Assembly: GCA_964035545.1 (NCBI GenBank)
Contig: CAXIUT010000230.1
Coordinates: forward strand, 744,001-808,000
Direction: 5' to 3'
Origin: Bugula neritina
Taxonomy: Eukaryota; Bryozoa; Gymnolaemata; Cheilostomatida; Bugulidae
Length of the DNA: 64,000 bases
In this document: positions 29,345-45,537 of the stretch, piece after piece
Position numbering within the stretch: position 1 is the first letter of the stretch
Layout: every line of letters begins with the position of its first letter
The notes under the pieces: generated by a model
What the model was told of the DNA's origin: nothing
The model's input: only the letters and a program-made list of their open reading frames with translations
The model's database searches: none
Program-made: the position numbers and the translations under genes

Positions 29345-32300
29345 ACTGCAAGTGGTGCAACATACTGAAATACACTGTGACACACTGAAATACACTGAAA
29401 CATAATGCAACATACTGCAACATACTGAAATACACTGTAACATATCGAAATACACTGCAACATACTGCAACATACTGCAACATACTAAAATACACTGCAA
29501 CATACTGAAATACATTGCAACACATTAAAAAATACTGCGACATACTGAAACATACTGCAACATGCTGAAATATACTGCAACATACTGAAATACACTATAA
29601 CATATTGAAATATACTGCAACATACTGAATTACACTCCAACATACTGAAATATGCTGTAGCATACTGAAATACACTGCAACACACTGAAGTATACTGCAA
29701 TACACTGAAATGTAATGCAACATACTGAATTATACTGCAACATAGTACAACATACTGAAATACACTACAATGTACTGCAACATACTGAAATACACTGGAA
29801 CATATTGAAATACACTGCGACACATTGAAACATACTGCAACATACTGAAATATACTGCAAGATACCGCAACATACTGAAACAGACTGTGACATACTGAAA
29901 TACACTGCAACATACTGCAAGATACCGCAACCTACTGAAATACACTGTAACATATTGAAATACACTGCATCATACTGCAACATACTGAATTACACTGGAA
30001 CATATTGATATACACTGCAACACATTGAAATATAATGCAACACACTGAAACATACGGCAATATACCGAAATATACTGCGACACCTTGAAAAATACTGCAA
30101 CATACGAAATATACTGCAAGTGGTGCAACATACTGAAATACAATGTGACACACTGGAATACACTGCAACATACTGCAACATACTGCAACATACTGAAATA
30201 CACTGTAACATATTGAAATACACTGCATCATACTGCAACATACTGAAAAACACTGGTACATATTGATATACACTGCAACTCATTGAAATATACTGCAACA
30301 CACTGCAACATACGGCAGCATACCGAAATATACTGCGACACCTTGAAAAATACTGCAACATACTGAATTATACTGCAAGTGGTGCAACATACTGAAATAC
30401 ACTGTGACATACTGAAATACACTGCAACATACTGCAAGATATTGCAACGTACGGAAATACAGTGTAACTTATTGAATTACACTGCATCATACTGCAACAT
30501 ACTGAGATACACTGGAACATATTGATTTACACTGCAACACATAGAAATATACTGCAACACACTGAACCATATGGCAACATACCGAAATTTACTGCGACAC
30601 ACTAAAAAATACTGCAACATACGAATTATACTTCAAGTGGTGCAACATACTGAAATACATTGTGACACACTGAAATACACTGCAACATACTGCAACATAC
30701 TGCAACATACTGAATTATTGTGCGACACATTGAAATATACTGCAACATATTGAAATATACCGCAACATACTGCAACATACTAAAATAGACTGCAACATAC
30801 TGAAATACATTGCAACACAATAAAATATACTGCGACATACTGAAACATACTGCAACATGCTGAAATATACTGCAACATAGTGAAATACACTATAACATAT
30901 TGAAATATACTGCAACATACTGAATTACACTCTAACATACTGAAATATGCTGTAGCATACTGAAATAAACTGCAACACACTGAAGTATACTGTAATACAC
31001 TGAAATGTGATGCAACATATTGAATTATACTGCAACATAGTGCAACATACTCAAATACACTACAACAAACTGCAACATACTGAAATACACTGGAACATAT
31101 TGAAATACACTGCGACACATTGAAACATACTGCAACATACTGAAATACACTGTGACACATTGAAATACATTGCAAAACATCGAAATAGACTGCAACATAC
31201 TGAAATATGCTGTAGCATACTGAAAGACACTAAAACTCACTGCAGTATAGTGTAATAAACGGAAATGTACTGCAACATGCCGAAATATACTGCAACATAC
31301 TGAAATACACCGGAACATTATGATATGCACTGCAACACATTGAAATATACTGCAACACACTGAAACATAAGGCAAAATACTGAAATATACTGTAGCATAC
31401 TGAATTACACTTGAACATAATGAAATACACTGCAACACATTGAAATATACTGCAACATATCGAAATGAATGGTAAACTAGTGTAATATACTGTAACATAA
31501 TGACACATACCGGAACATACTGCAACGTATTAAAGCACAGTGTAACACACTGAAATATACGGCAACATACCGAAATATACTGCAACACGTTCAAAAATAC
31601 TGCAACATACTGAAATATACTGCAACATATTGAACTACACTGCTACACTCTGAAATATACTGCAACACACTGAAACATACGGCAACATACTGAAATAAAC
31701 TGCGACACGTTGAAAATTACTGCAACATACTGAAATATACTGCGACGCCTTAAAATATTCTGCAACATACTGAAATAGACTGCGACACCTTGAAAAACAC
31801 TGCAACATACGAAATATACTGCAAGTGGTGCAACATACTGAAATACAATGTGACACACTGAAATACATTGCAACATACTGCAACATACTGCAACATACTG
31901 AAATATTGTGCGACACATTGAAATATACTGCAACATATTGAAATATACTGTAACATACTGCAACGTACTAAAATACACTGCAGCATACTGGAATACATTG
32001 CAACACATTAAAATATACTGCGACATACTGAAACATACTGCAACATACTGAAATACACTATAACATATTGAAATATACTGCAACATACTGAATTACACTC
32101 TAAGATGCTGAAATATGCTGTAGCATACTGAAATACACTGCAACACACTGAAGTGTACTGAAATACACTGCAACATACTGCAAGATACCGCAACCTACTG
32201 AAATACACTGTAACATATTGAAATACACTGCATCATACTGCAACATACTGAATTACACTGGAACATATTGATATAGACTGCAACACATTGAAATATAATG

Positions 32301-35300
32301 CAACACACTGAAACATACGGCAATATACCGAAATATACTGCGACACCTTGAAAAATACTGCAACATACGAAATATACTGCAATTGGTGCAACATACTGAA
32401 GTACAATGTGACACACTGGAATACACTGCAACATACTGCAACATACTGCAACATACTGAAATACACTGTAACATATTGAAATACACTGCATCATACTGCA
32501 ACATACTGAAAAACACTGGAACATATTGATATACACTGCAACTCATTGAAATATACTGCAACACACTGCAACATACGGCAGCATACCGAAATATACTGCG
32601 ACACCTTGAAAAATACTGCAACATACTGAAATATACTGCAAGTGGTGCAACATACTGAAATACACTGTGACATACTGAAACACACTGCAACATACTGCAA
32701 GATATTGCAACGTACGGAAATACAGTGTAACTTATTGAATTACACTGCATCATACTGCAACATACTGAGATACACTGAAACATATTGATATACACTGCAA
32801 CACATTGAAATATACTGCAACACACTGAACCATATGGCAACATACAGAAATTTACTGCGACACACTAAAAAATACTGCAACATACGAATTATACTTCAAG
32901 TGGTGCAACATACTGAAATACATTGTGACACACTGAAATACACTGCAACATACTGCAACATACTGCAACATACTGAATTATTGTGCTACACATTGAAATA
33001 TACTGCAACATATTGAAATATACCGTAACATACTGCAACATACTAAAATAGACTGCAACATACTGAAATACATTGCAACACATTAAAATATACTGCGACA
33101 TACCGAAACATACTGCAACATGCTGAAATATACTGCAACATACTGAAATACACTATAACATATTGAAATATACTGCAACATACTGAATTACACTCTAACA
33201 TACTGAAATATGCTGTAGCATACTGAAATACACTGCAACACACTGAAGTATACTATAATACACTGAAATGTGATGCAACATACTGAATTATACTGCAACA
33301 TAGTGCAACATACTCAAATGCACTACAACAAACTGCAACATACTGAAATACACTGGAACATATTGAAATACACTGCGACACATTGAAACATACTGCAACA
33401 TACTGAAATACACTGTGACACATTGAAATACACTGCAACATACTGCAACATACTGCAACATACTGAAATACATTGCAACACATTAAAATATACTGCAACA
33501 TACTGAAACATACTGCAACATACTGAAATATACTGCAACACACTGAAACATACGGCAACATACCGAAATAAACTGCGACGCTTTGAAAATTACTGCAACA
33601 TACTGAAATATACTGCGACGCCTTAAAATATACTGCAACATACTGAAATAGACTGCAAGTGGTGCAACATAGTGAAATACACTGTGACACATTGAAATAC
33701 ACTGCAACATACTGCAACATACTGCAACATACTGCAACATACTGAAATGCATTGCAACACATTAAAATATACTGCAACATACTGCAACATACTGAAATAC
33801 ACTGCAACACACTGAAGTATACTGTAATACACTGAAATGTAATGCAACATACTGAATTATACTGCAAAATAGTGCAACATACTGAAATACACTGTGACAC
33901 ACTGAAATACACTGAAACATAATGCAACATACTGCAACATACTGAAATACACTGTAACATATCGGAATACACTGCAACATACTGCAACATACTGCAACAT
34001 ACTGAAATACAGCGTAACATATCGAAATACACTGCAACATACTGCAACATACTGAAATGCACCGGAACATAATGGAATACTCTGCAACACATTGAAATAT
34101 ACTGCAACAGACTGAAACATAAGGTAACGCAATGAAGTATACTGCGACACATTAAAATATACTGCAACATACTGAAGTATACTGCAACATACTGAAATGT
34201 AATGTAATATACAGAAATGTACTGTAACATACTGAAATATACTGTAACAGACTGAAATATACTCTAACATACCGAAATACACTGTAACATACTGAAATAT
34301 ACTGCAACATACTGCAACATACTGAATTACACTTGAACATGATGAGATACACTGCAACACATTGAAATATACTGCAACATATCAAAATGAATGGTAAACT
34401 AGTGTTATATACTGTAACATAATGAAACATACCGGAACATACTGCAACGTATTAAAGCATAGTGTAACACACTGAAATATACGGCAACATACCGAAATAT
34501 ACTGCAACACGTTGAAAAATACTGCAACATACTGAAATATACTGCAAGTGGTGCAACATACTGAAATACACTGTGACACACTGAGATACACTGCAACATA
34601 CTGCAACATACTGCAACATGCTGAAATATACTGCGACATATTGAACTACACTGCTACACTCTGAAATATACTGCAACATATCGAAATGAATGGTAAACTA
34701 GTGTTATATACTGTAACATAATGAAACATACCGGAACATACTGCAACGTATTAAAGCATAGTGTAACACACTGAAATATACGGCAACATACCGAAATATA
34801 CTGCAACACGTTGAAAAATACTGCAACATACTGAAATATACTGCAAGTGGTGCAACATACTGAAATACACTGTGACACACTGAGATACACTGCAACATAC
34901 TGCAACATACTGCAACATGCTGAAATATACTGCGACATATTGAACTACACTGCTACACTCTGAAATACACTGCAACACACTGAAACATACGGCAACATAC
35001 TGAAATAAACTGCGACACCTTGAAAAATACTGCAACATACGAAATATACTGCAATTGGTGCAACATACTGAAGTACAATGTGACACACTGGAATACACTG
35101 CAACATACTGCAACATACTGCAACATACTGAAATACACTGTAACATATTGAAATACACTGCATCATACTGCAACATACTGAAAAATACTGGAACATATTG
35201 ATATACACTGCAACTCATTGAAATATACTGCAACACACTGCAACATACGGCAGCATACCGAAATATACTGCGACACCTTGAAAAATACTGCAACATACTG

Positions 35301-35306
35301 AAATAT
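29345..35306 (+). repeat. 5962-bp tandem duplication, copy 2
   Basis: Near-identical partner of 23383-29344. At its left junction the sequence before the CAAGTGGTG block resembles the right end of this same copy (about 35270-35306), while the sequence after it resembles 23383 onward. That is the expected product of one unequal exchange within the shared block. Confidence 0.93.
34364..34961 (+). repeat. 299-bp tandem duplication (copy 2 of the 5962 block)
   Basis: 34364-34662 and 34663-34961 reproduce the pair at 28402-28999 at offset 5962. The 299-bp duplication therefore came before the 5962-bp one. Confidence 0.92.
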
Positions 35307-36672
35307 ACTGCAAGTGGTGCAACATACTGAAATACACTGTGACATACTGAAACACACTGCAACATACTGCAAGATATTGCAACGTACGGAAATACAGTGT
35401 AACTTATTGAATTACACTGCATCATACTGCAACATACTGAGATACACTGAAACATATTGATATACACTGCAACACATTGAAATATACTGCAACACACTAA
35501 ACCATATGGCAACATACAGAAATTTACTGCGACACACTAAAAAATACTGCAACATACGAATTATACTTCAAGTGGTGCAACTTACTGAAATACATTGTGA
35601 CACACTGAAATACACTGCAACATACTGCAACATACTGCAACATACTGAATTATTGTGCTACACATTGAAATATACTGCAACATATTGAAATATACCGTAA
35701 CATACTGCAACATACTAAAATAGACTGCAACATACTGAAATACATTGCAACACATTAAAATATACTGCGACATACTGAAACATACTGCAACATGCTGAAA
35801 TATACTGCAACATACTGAAATACACTATAACATATTGAAATATACTGCAACATACTGAATTACACTCTAACATACTGAAATATGCTGTAGCATACTGAAA
35901 TACACTGCAACACACTGAAGTATACTATAATACACTGAAATGTGATGCAACATACTGAATTATACTGCAACATAGTGCAACATACTCAAATGCACTACAA
36001 CAAACTGCAACATACTGAAATACACTGGAACATATTGAAATACACTGCGACACATTGAAACATACTGCAACATACTGAAATACACTGTGACACATTGAAA
36101 TACACTGCAACATACTGCAACATACTGCAACATACTGAAATACATTGCAACACATTAAAATATACTGCAACATACTGAAACATACTGCAACATACTGAAA
36201 TATACTGCAACACACTGAAACATACGGCAACATACCGAAATAAACTGCGACACGTTGAAAATTACTGCAACGTACTGAAATATACTGCGACGCCTTAAAA
36301 TATACTGCAACATACTGAAATAGACTGCAAGTGGTGCAACATAGTGAAATACACTGTGACACACTGAAATACACTGCAACATACTGCAACATTCTGAAAT
36401 ATTGTGCGACACAAGAAAATATACTGCAACATATTGAAATATACTGTAACATACTGCAACATACTAAAATACACTGCAACACATTAAAATATACTGCAAC
36501 ATACTGAAACATACTGCAACATACTGAAATACACTGTGACACACCGAAATACACTACAACATACTGCAACATACTAAAATACACTGGAACATACTGCAAC
36601 ATACTGAATTACACTGGAACTTATAGATATACACTGCAACACATTGAAATATACTGCAACACACTGAACCAT
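35307..36672 (+). repeat. Truncated type C HOR pieces
   Basis: Remainder of the type C block after the 5962-bp duplication. It holds a marker (ATG at 35506) followed by a very short unit of 1167 bp ending at the next marker (36673). Its monomer series resembles 26.9-27.8 and 32.8-33.8 kb, then jumps near 36400-36600 to a series also seen near 55.0-56.0 kb. Confidence 0.65.
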
Positions 36673-39601
36673 ATGGCAACATACCGAAATTTACTGCGAC
36701 ACACTAAAAAATACTGCAACATACGAATTATACTTCAAGTGGTGCAACATACTGAAATACATTGTGACACACTGAAATACACTGCAACATACTGCAACAT
36801 ACTGCAACATACTGAATTATTGTGCGACACATTGAAATATACTGCAACATGTTGAAATATACCGCAACATACTGCAACATACTAAAATAGACTGCAACAT
36901 ACTGAAATACATTGCAACACATTAAAATATACTGCGACATACTGAAACATACTGCAACATGCTGAAATATACTGCAACATAGTGAAATACACTATAACAT
37001 ATTGAAATATACTGCAACATACTGAATTACACTCTAACATACTGAAATATGCTGTGGCATACTGAAATAAACTGCAACACACTGAAGTATACTGTAATAC
37101 ACTGAAATGTGATGCAACATACTGAATTATACTGCAACATAGTGCAACATACTCAAATACACTACAACAAACTGCAACATACTGAAATACACTGGAACAT
37201 ATTGAAATACACTGCGACACATTGAAACATACTGCAACATACTGAAATACACTGTGACACATTGAAATACACTGCAACATACTGCAACATACTGCAACAT
37301 ACTGAAATACATTGCAACACATTAAAATATACTGCAACATACTGAAACATACTGCAACATACTGAAATACTATGCAACACACTGAAGTATACTGTAATAC
37401 ACTGAAATGTAATGCAACATACTGAATTATACTGCAAAATAGTGCAACATACTGAAATACACTGTGACACACTGAAATACACTGAAACATAATGCAACAT
37501 ACTGCAACATACTGAAATACACTGTAACATATCGGAATACACTGCAACATACTGCAACATACTGCAACATACTGAAATACACCGTAACATATCGAAATAC
37601 ACTGCAACATACTGCAACATACCGAAATGCACCGGAACATATTGGAATACCCTGCAACACATTGAAATATACTGCAACTGACTGAAACATAAGGTAACGC
37701 AATGAAGTATACTGCGACACATTAAAATATACTGCAACATACTGAAATATACTGCAACATACTGAAATGTAATGTAATATACAGAAATGAACTGTAACAT
37801 ACTGAAATATACTGTAACAGACTGAAATATACTCTAACATACCGAAATACACTGTAACATACTGAAATATACTGCAACATACTGCAACATACTGAATTAC
37901 ACTTGAACATAATGAAATACACTGCAACACATTGAAATATACTGCAACATATCGAAATGAATGGTAAACTAGTGTAATATACTGTAACAAAATGAAACAT
38001 ACCGGAACATACTGCAACGTATTAAAGCATAGTGTAACACACTGAAATATACGGCAACATACCGAAATATACTGCAACACGTTGAAAAATACTGCAACAT
38101 ACTGAAATATACTGCAAGTGGTGCAACATACTGAAATACACTGTGACACACTGAGATACACTGCAACATACTGCAACATACTGCAACATGCTGAAATATA
38201 CTGCGACATATTGAACTAAACTGCTACACTCTGAAATATACTGCAACACACTGAAACATACGGCAACATACTGAAATAAACTGCGACAGGTTGAAAATTA
38301 CTGCAACATACTGAAATATACTGCGACGCCTTAAAATATTCTGCAACATACTGAAATAGACTGCGACACCTTGAAAAATACTGCAACATACGAAATATAC
38401 TGCAAGTGGTGCAACATACTGAAATACAATGTGACACACTGAAATACACTGCAACATACTGCAACATACTGCAACATACTGCAACATACTGAAATATTGT
38501 GCGACACATTGAAATATACTGCAACATATTGAAATATACTGTAACATACTGCAACATACTGAAATACACTGCAACATACTGCAAGAAACTGCAACATACT
38601 GAAATACACTGTAACATATTGAAATACACTGCATAATACTGCAACATACTGAAATACACTGGAACATATTGATATACACTCCAACACGTTCAAATACACT
38701 GCAACACACTGGAACATACGGCAAAAAACCGAAGTATACTGCGACACCTTGAAAAATACTGCAACATACTGAATATACTGCAAGTGGTGCAACAAACTGA
38801 AATACACTGTGACACACTGAAATACCTTGCAACATACTGCAACATACTGCAACATACTGAAATATACTGCGACACATTAACATATACTGCAACATACTGA
38901 AATTTACTGGAAAATACTGCAACATACTAAAATACACTTGGACATAATGAAATACACTGCAACACATTGAAATATACTGCAACATATTGAAATGAATGGT
39001 AAACTAGTGTAATATACTGTAAAATAATGAAACATACCAGAATAACTGCAACACAACAAAATATAGTGCAACACATTGAAATATACGGCAATATACCGAA
39101 ATAAACTGCGACACGTTGAAAATTACTGCAACATTCTGAAATAAACTGCAAGTGGTGCAACATACTGAAATACAATGTGACACACTGGAATACACTGCAA
39201 CATACGGCAACATACTGCAACCTACTGAAATACACTGTAACATATTGAAATACACTGCATCATACTGCAACATACTGAATTGCACTGGAACATATTGATA
39301 TACACTGCAACACATTGAAATATAATGCAACACACTGAAACATACGGCAATATACCGAAATATACTGCGACACCTTGAAAAATACTGCAACATACGAAAT
39401 ATACTGCAAGTGGTGCAACATACTGAAATACAATGTGACACACTGGAATACACTGCAACATACTGCAAGATATTGCAACGTACGGAAATACAGTGTAACT
39501 TATTGAATTACACTGCATCATACTGCAACATACTGAGATACACTGGAACATATTGATTTACACTGCAACACATTGAAATATACTGCAACACACTGAACCA
39601 T
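36673..39601 (+). repeat. HOR, type A with internal deletion (2929 bp)
   Basis: From 36882 to about 39215 it follows unit 1 at a constant offset of 27593 and has the A6 run (38723-38728). It is 809 bp shorter than unit 1, with jumps near 39217 (into the CAACCTACTG series found near 12237) and near 39470. Confidence 0.78.
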
Positions 39602-42600
39602 ATGGCAACATACCGAAATTTACTGCGACACACTAAAAAATACTGCAACATACGAATTATACTTCAAGTGGTGCAACATACTGAAATACATTGTGACACA
39701 CTGAAATACACTGCAACATACTGCAACATACTGCAACATACTGAATTATTGTGCAACACATTGAAATATACTGCAACATATTGAAATATACCGCAACATA
39801 CTGCAACATACTAAAATAGACTGCAACATACTGAAATACATTGCAACACATTAAAATATACTGCGACATACTGAAACATACTGCAACATGCTGAAATATA
39901 CTGCAACATAGTGAAATACACTATAACATATTGAAATATACTGCAACATACTGAATTACACTCTAACATACTGAAATATGCTGTAGCATACTGAAATAAA
40001 CTGCAACACACTGAAGTATACTGTAATACACTGAAATGTGATGCAACATACTGAATTATACTGCAACATAGTGCAACATACTCAAATACACTACAACAAT
40101 CTGCAACATACTGAAATACACTGGAACATATTGAAATACACTGCGACACATTGAAACATACTGCAACATACTGAAATACACTGTGACACATTGAAATACA
40201 CTGCAACATACTGCAACATACTGCAACATACTGAAATGCATTGCAACACATTAAAATATACTGCAACATACTGAAACATACTGCAACATACTGAAATACA
40301 CTGCAACACACTGAAGTATACTGTAATACACTGAAATGTAATGCAACATACTGAATTATACTGCAAAATAGTGCAACATACTGAAATACACTGTGACACA
40401 CTGAAATACACTGAAACATAATGCAACATACTGCAACATACTGAAATACACTGTAACATATCGGAATACACTGCAACATACTGCAACATACTGCAACATA
40501 CTGCAACATACTGAAATACACCGTAACATATCGAAATACACTGCAACATACTGCAACATACCGAAATTGCACCGGAACATAATGGAATGCTCTGCAACAC
40601 ATTGAAATATACTGCAACAGACTGAAACATAAGGTAACGCAATGAAGTATACTGCGACACATTAAAATATACTGCAACATACTGAAATATACTGCAACAT
40701 ACTGAAATGTAATGTAATATACAGAAATGTACTGTAACATACTGAAATATACTGTAACAGACTGAAATATACTCTAACATACCGAAATACACTGTAACAT
40801 ACTGAAATATACTGCAACATACTGCAACATACTGAATTACACTTGAACATGATGAAATACACTGCAACACATTGAAATATACTGCAACATATCGAAATGA
40901 ATGGTAAACTAGTGTTATATACTGTAACATAATGAAACATACCGGAACATACTGCAACGTATTAAAGCATAGTGTAACACACTGAAATATACGGCAACAT
41001 ACCGAAATATACTGCAACACGTTGAAAAATACTGCAACATACTGAAATATACTGCAAGTGGTGCAACATACTGAAATACACTGTGACACACTGAGATACA
41101 CTGCAACATACTGCAACATACTGCAACATGCTGAAATATACTGCGACATATTGAACTACACTGCTACACTCTGAAATATACTGCAACACACTGAAACATA
41201 CGGCAACATACTGAAATAAACTGCGACAGGTTGAAAATTACTGCAACATACTGAAATATACTGCGACGCCTTAAAATATTCTGCAACATACTGAAATAGA
41301 CTGCGACACCTTGAAAAATACTGCAACATACGAAATATACTGCAAGTGGTGCAACATACTGAAATACAATGTGGCACACTGAAATACACTGCAACATACT
41401 GCAACATACTGCAACATACTGAAATATTGTGCGACACATTGAAATATACTGCAACATATTGAAATATACTGTAACATACTGCAACATACTGAAATACACT
41501 GCAACATACTGCAACATACTGCAACATACTGAAATATTGTGCGACACATTGAAACATACTGCAACGTATTGAAATATACTGTAACATACTGCAACATACT
41601 GAAATACACTGCAACATACTGAAGTACATTGCAACACATTAAAATATACTGCGACATACTGAAACATACTGCAACATGCTGAAATATACTGCAACATACT
41701 GCAACATACTGCAACATACTGAATTATTGTGCGACACATTGAAATATACTGCAACATATTGAAATATACCGCAACATACTGCAACATACTAAAATAGACT
41801 GCAACATACTGAAATACATTGCAACACATTAAAATATACTGCGACATACTGAAACATACTGCAACATGCTGAAATATACTGCAACATAGTGAAATACACT
41901 ATAACATATTGAAATATACTGCAACATACTGAATTACACTCTAACATACTGAAATATGCTGTAGCATACTGAAATAAACTGCAACACACTGAAGTATACT
42001 GTAATACACTGAAATGTGATGCAACATACTGAATTATACTGCAACATAGTGCAACATACTCAAATACACTACAACAATCAGCAACATACTGAAATACACT
42101 GGAACATATTGAAATACACTGCGACACATTGAAACATACTGCAACATACTGAAATACACTGTGACACATTGAAATACACTGCAACATACTGCAACATACT
42201 GCAACATACTGAAATGCATTGCAACACATTAAAATATACTGCAACATACTGAAACATACTGCAACATACTGAAATACACTGCAACACACTGAAGTATACT
42301 GTAATACACTGAAATGTAATGCAACATACTGAATTATACTGCAAAACAGTGCAACATACTGAAATACACTGTGACACACTGAAATACACTGAAACATAAT
42401 GCAACATACTGCAACATACTGAAATACACTGTAACATATCGGAATACACTGCAACATACTGCAACATACTGCAACATACTGCAACATACTGAAATACACC
42501 GTAACATATCGAAATACACTGCAACATACTGCAACATACTGAAATTGCACCGGAACATAATGGAATACTCTGCAACACATTGAAATATACTGCAACAGAC

Positions 42601-45537
42601 TGAAACATAAGGTAACGCAATGAAGTATACTGCGACACATTAAAATATACTGCAACATACTGAAATATACTGCAACATACTGAAATGTAATGTAATATAC
42701 AGAAATGTACTGTAACATACTGAAATATACTGTAACAGACTGAAATATACTCTAACATACCGAAATACACTGTAACATACTGAAATATACTGCAACATAC
42801 TGCAACATACTGAATTACACTTGAACATGATGAAATACACTGCAACACATTGAAATATACTGCAACATATCGAAATGAATGGTAAACTAGTGTTATATAC
42901 TGTAACATAATGAAACATACCGGAACATACTGCAACGTATTAAAGCATAGTGTAACACACTGAAATATACGGCAACATACCGAAATATACTGCAACACGT
43001 TGAAAAATACTGCAACATACTGAAATATACTGCAAGTGGTGCAACATACTGAAATACACTGTGACACACTGAGATACACTGCAACATACTGCAACATACT
43101 GCAACATGCTGAAATATACTGCGACATATTGAACTACACTGCTACACTCTGAAATATACTGCAACACACTGAAACATACGGCAACATACTGAAATAAACT
43201 GCGACAGGTTGAAAATTACTGCAACATACTGAAATATACTGCGACGCCTTAAAATATTCTGCAACATACTGAAATAGACTGCGACACCTTGAAAAATACT
43301 GCAACATACGAAATATACTGCAAGTGGTGCAACATACTGAAATACAATGTGACACACTGAAATACACTGCAACATACTGCAACATACTGCAACATACTGA
43401 AATATTGTGCGACACATTGAAATATACTGCAACATATTGAAATATACTGTAACATACTGCAACATACTGAAATACACTGCAACATACTGCAAGAAACTGC
43501 AACATACTGAAATACACTGTAACATATTGAAATACACTGCATCATACTGCAATATACTGACATACACTGGAACATAATGATATACACTGCAACACATTGA
43601 AATATACTGCAACACACGGAACCATTCGGCAATATACCGAAATATACTGCGACACAGTGAAAAATACGGCAACATACTGAAATATACTGCAAATGATGCA
43701 CATACTGAAATACAATGTGACACACTGAAATACACTGCAACATACTGCAACAAACTGCAACATACTGAAATACACTTTAACATATTGAAATACACTGCAT
43801 AATACTGCAACATACTGAAATACACTGGAACATATTGATATACACTCCAACACGTTCAAATACACTGCAACACACTGGAACATACGGCAAAAAAACCGAA
43901 GTATACTGCGACACCTTGAAAAATACTGCAACATACTGAATATACTGCAAGTGGTGCAACAAACTGAAATACACTGTGACACACTGAAATACCTTGCAAC
44001 ATACTGCAACATACTGCAACATACTGAAATATACTGCGACACATTAACATATACTGCAACATACTGAAATATACTGGAAAATACTACAACATACTAAAAT
44101 ACACTTGAACATAATGAAATACACTGCAACACATTGAAATATACTGCAACATATCGAAATGAATGGTAAACTAGTGTAATATACTGTAAAATAATGAAAC
44201 ATACCGGAATAACTGCAACATAACGAAATATAGTGCAACACATTGAAATATACGGCAACATACCGAAATAAACTGCGACACGTTGAAAATTACTGCAACA
44301 TTCTGAAATAAACTGCAAGTGGTGCAACATACTGAAATACACTGTGACACACTGAAATACACTGAAACATAATGCAACATACTGCAACATACTGAAATAC
44401 ACTGTAACATATCGAAATACACTGCAACATACTGCAACATACTGCAACATACTAAAATACACTGCAACATACTGAAATACATTGCAACACATTAAAAAAT
44501 ACTGCGACATACTGAAACATACTGCAACATGCTGAAATATACTGCAACATACTGAAATACACTATGACATATTGAAATATACTGCAACATACTGAATTAC
44601 ACTCCAACATACTGAAATATGCTGTAGCATACTGAAATACACTGCAACACACTGAAGTATACTGCAATACACTGAAATGTAATGCAACATACTGAATTAT
44701 ACTGCAACATAGTACAACATACTGAAATACACTACAATGTACTGCAACATACTGAAATACACTGGAACATATTGAAATACACTGCGACACATTGAAACAT
44801 ACTGCAACATACTGAAATATACTGCAAGATACTGCAACATACTGAAACAGACTGTGACATACTGAAATACACTGCAACATACTGCAAGATACCGCAACCT
44901 ACTGAAATACACTGTAACATATTGAAATACACTGCATCATACTGCAACATACTGAATTGCACTGGAACATATTGATATACACTGCAACACATTGAAATAT
45001 AATGCAACACACTGAAACATACGGCAATATACCGAAATATACTGCGACACCTTGAAAAATACTGCAACATACGAAATATACTGCAAGTGGTGCAACATAC
45101 TGAAATACAATGTGACACACTGGAATACACTGCAACATACTGCAACATACTGCAACATACTGAAATACACTGTAACATATTGAAATACACTGCATCATAC
45201 TGCAACATACTGAAAAACACTGGTACATATTGATATACACTGCAACTCATTGAAATATACTGCAACACACTGCAACATACGGCAGCATACCGAAATATAC
45301 TGCGACACCTTGAAAAATACTGCAACATACTGAAATATACTGCAAGTGGTGCAACATACTGAAATACACTGTGACATACTGAAATACACTGCAACATACT
45401 GCAAGATATTGCAACGTACGGAAATACAGTGTAACTTATTGAATTACACTGCATCATACTGCAACATACTGAGATACACTGGAACATATTGATTTACACT
45501 GCAACACATTGAAATATACTGCAACACACTGAACCAT
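39602..45537 (+). repeat. Compound HOR: head c1, then head c2 plus type B tail (5936 bp)
   Basis: Holds two HOR heads (39708-41510 and 41686-43488, offset 1978) but only one tail, which is type B (A7 at 43889-43895). Both heads carry the 1-bp insertion form GAAATTGCACCGG (near 40563 and 42541). They differ at 40102 T versus 42080 A and at 40589 G versus 42567 A. Between them, 41511-41685 contains a duplicated TATTGTGCG segment and a junction. Confidence 0.78.
41421..41640 (+). repeat. 110-bp tandem duplication (11 monomers)
   Basis: GAAATATTGTGCGACAC at 41421 and again at 41531, with matching downstream monomers (a few substitutions, such as GAAACATACT and CAACGTATT in the second). A sister duplication at 47301/47421 is one monomer longer (120 bp), which supports common descent of the two heads. 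Confidence 0.85.

Noticed and set aside
23383-35306. Assembly artefact as the explanation for the 5962-bp duplication
   Set aside because: Not excluded, only not preferred. The copies differ at several bases and the junction shows a clear homology-mediated breakpoint, but only spanning reads can settle it.
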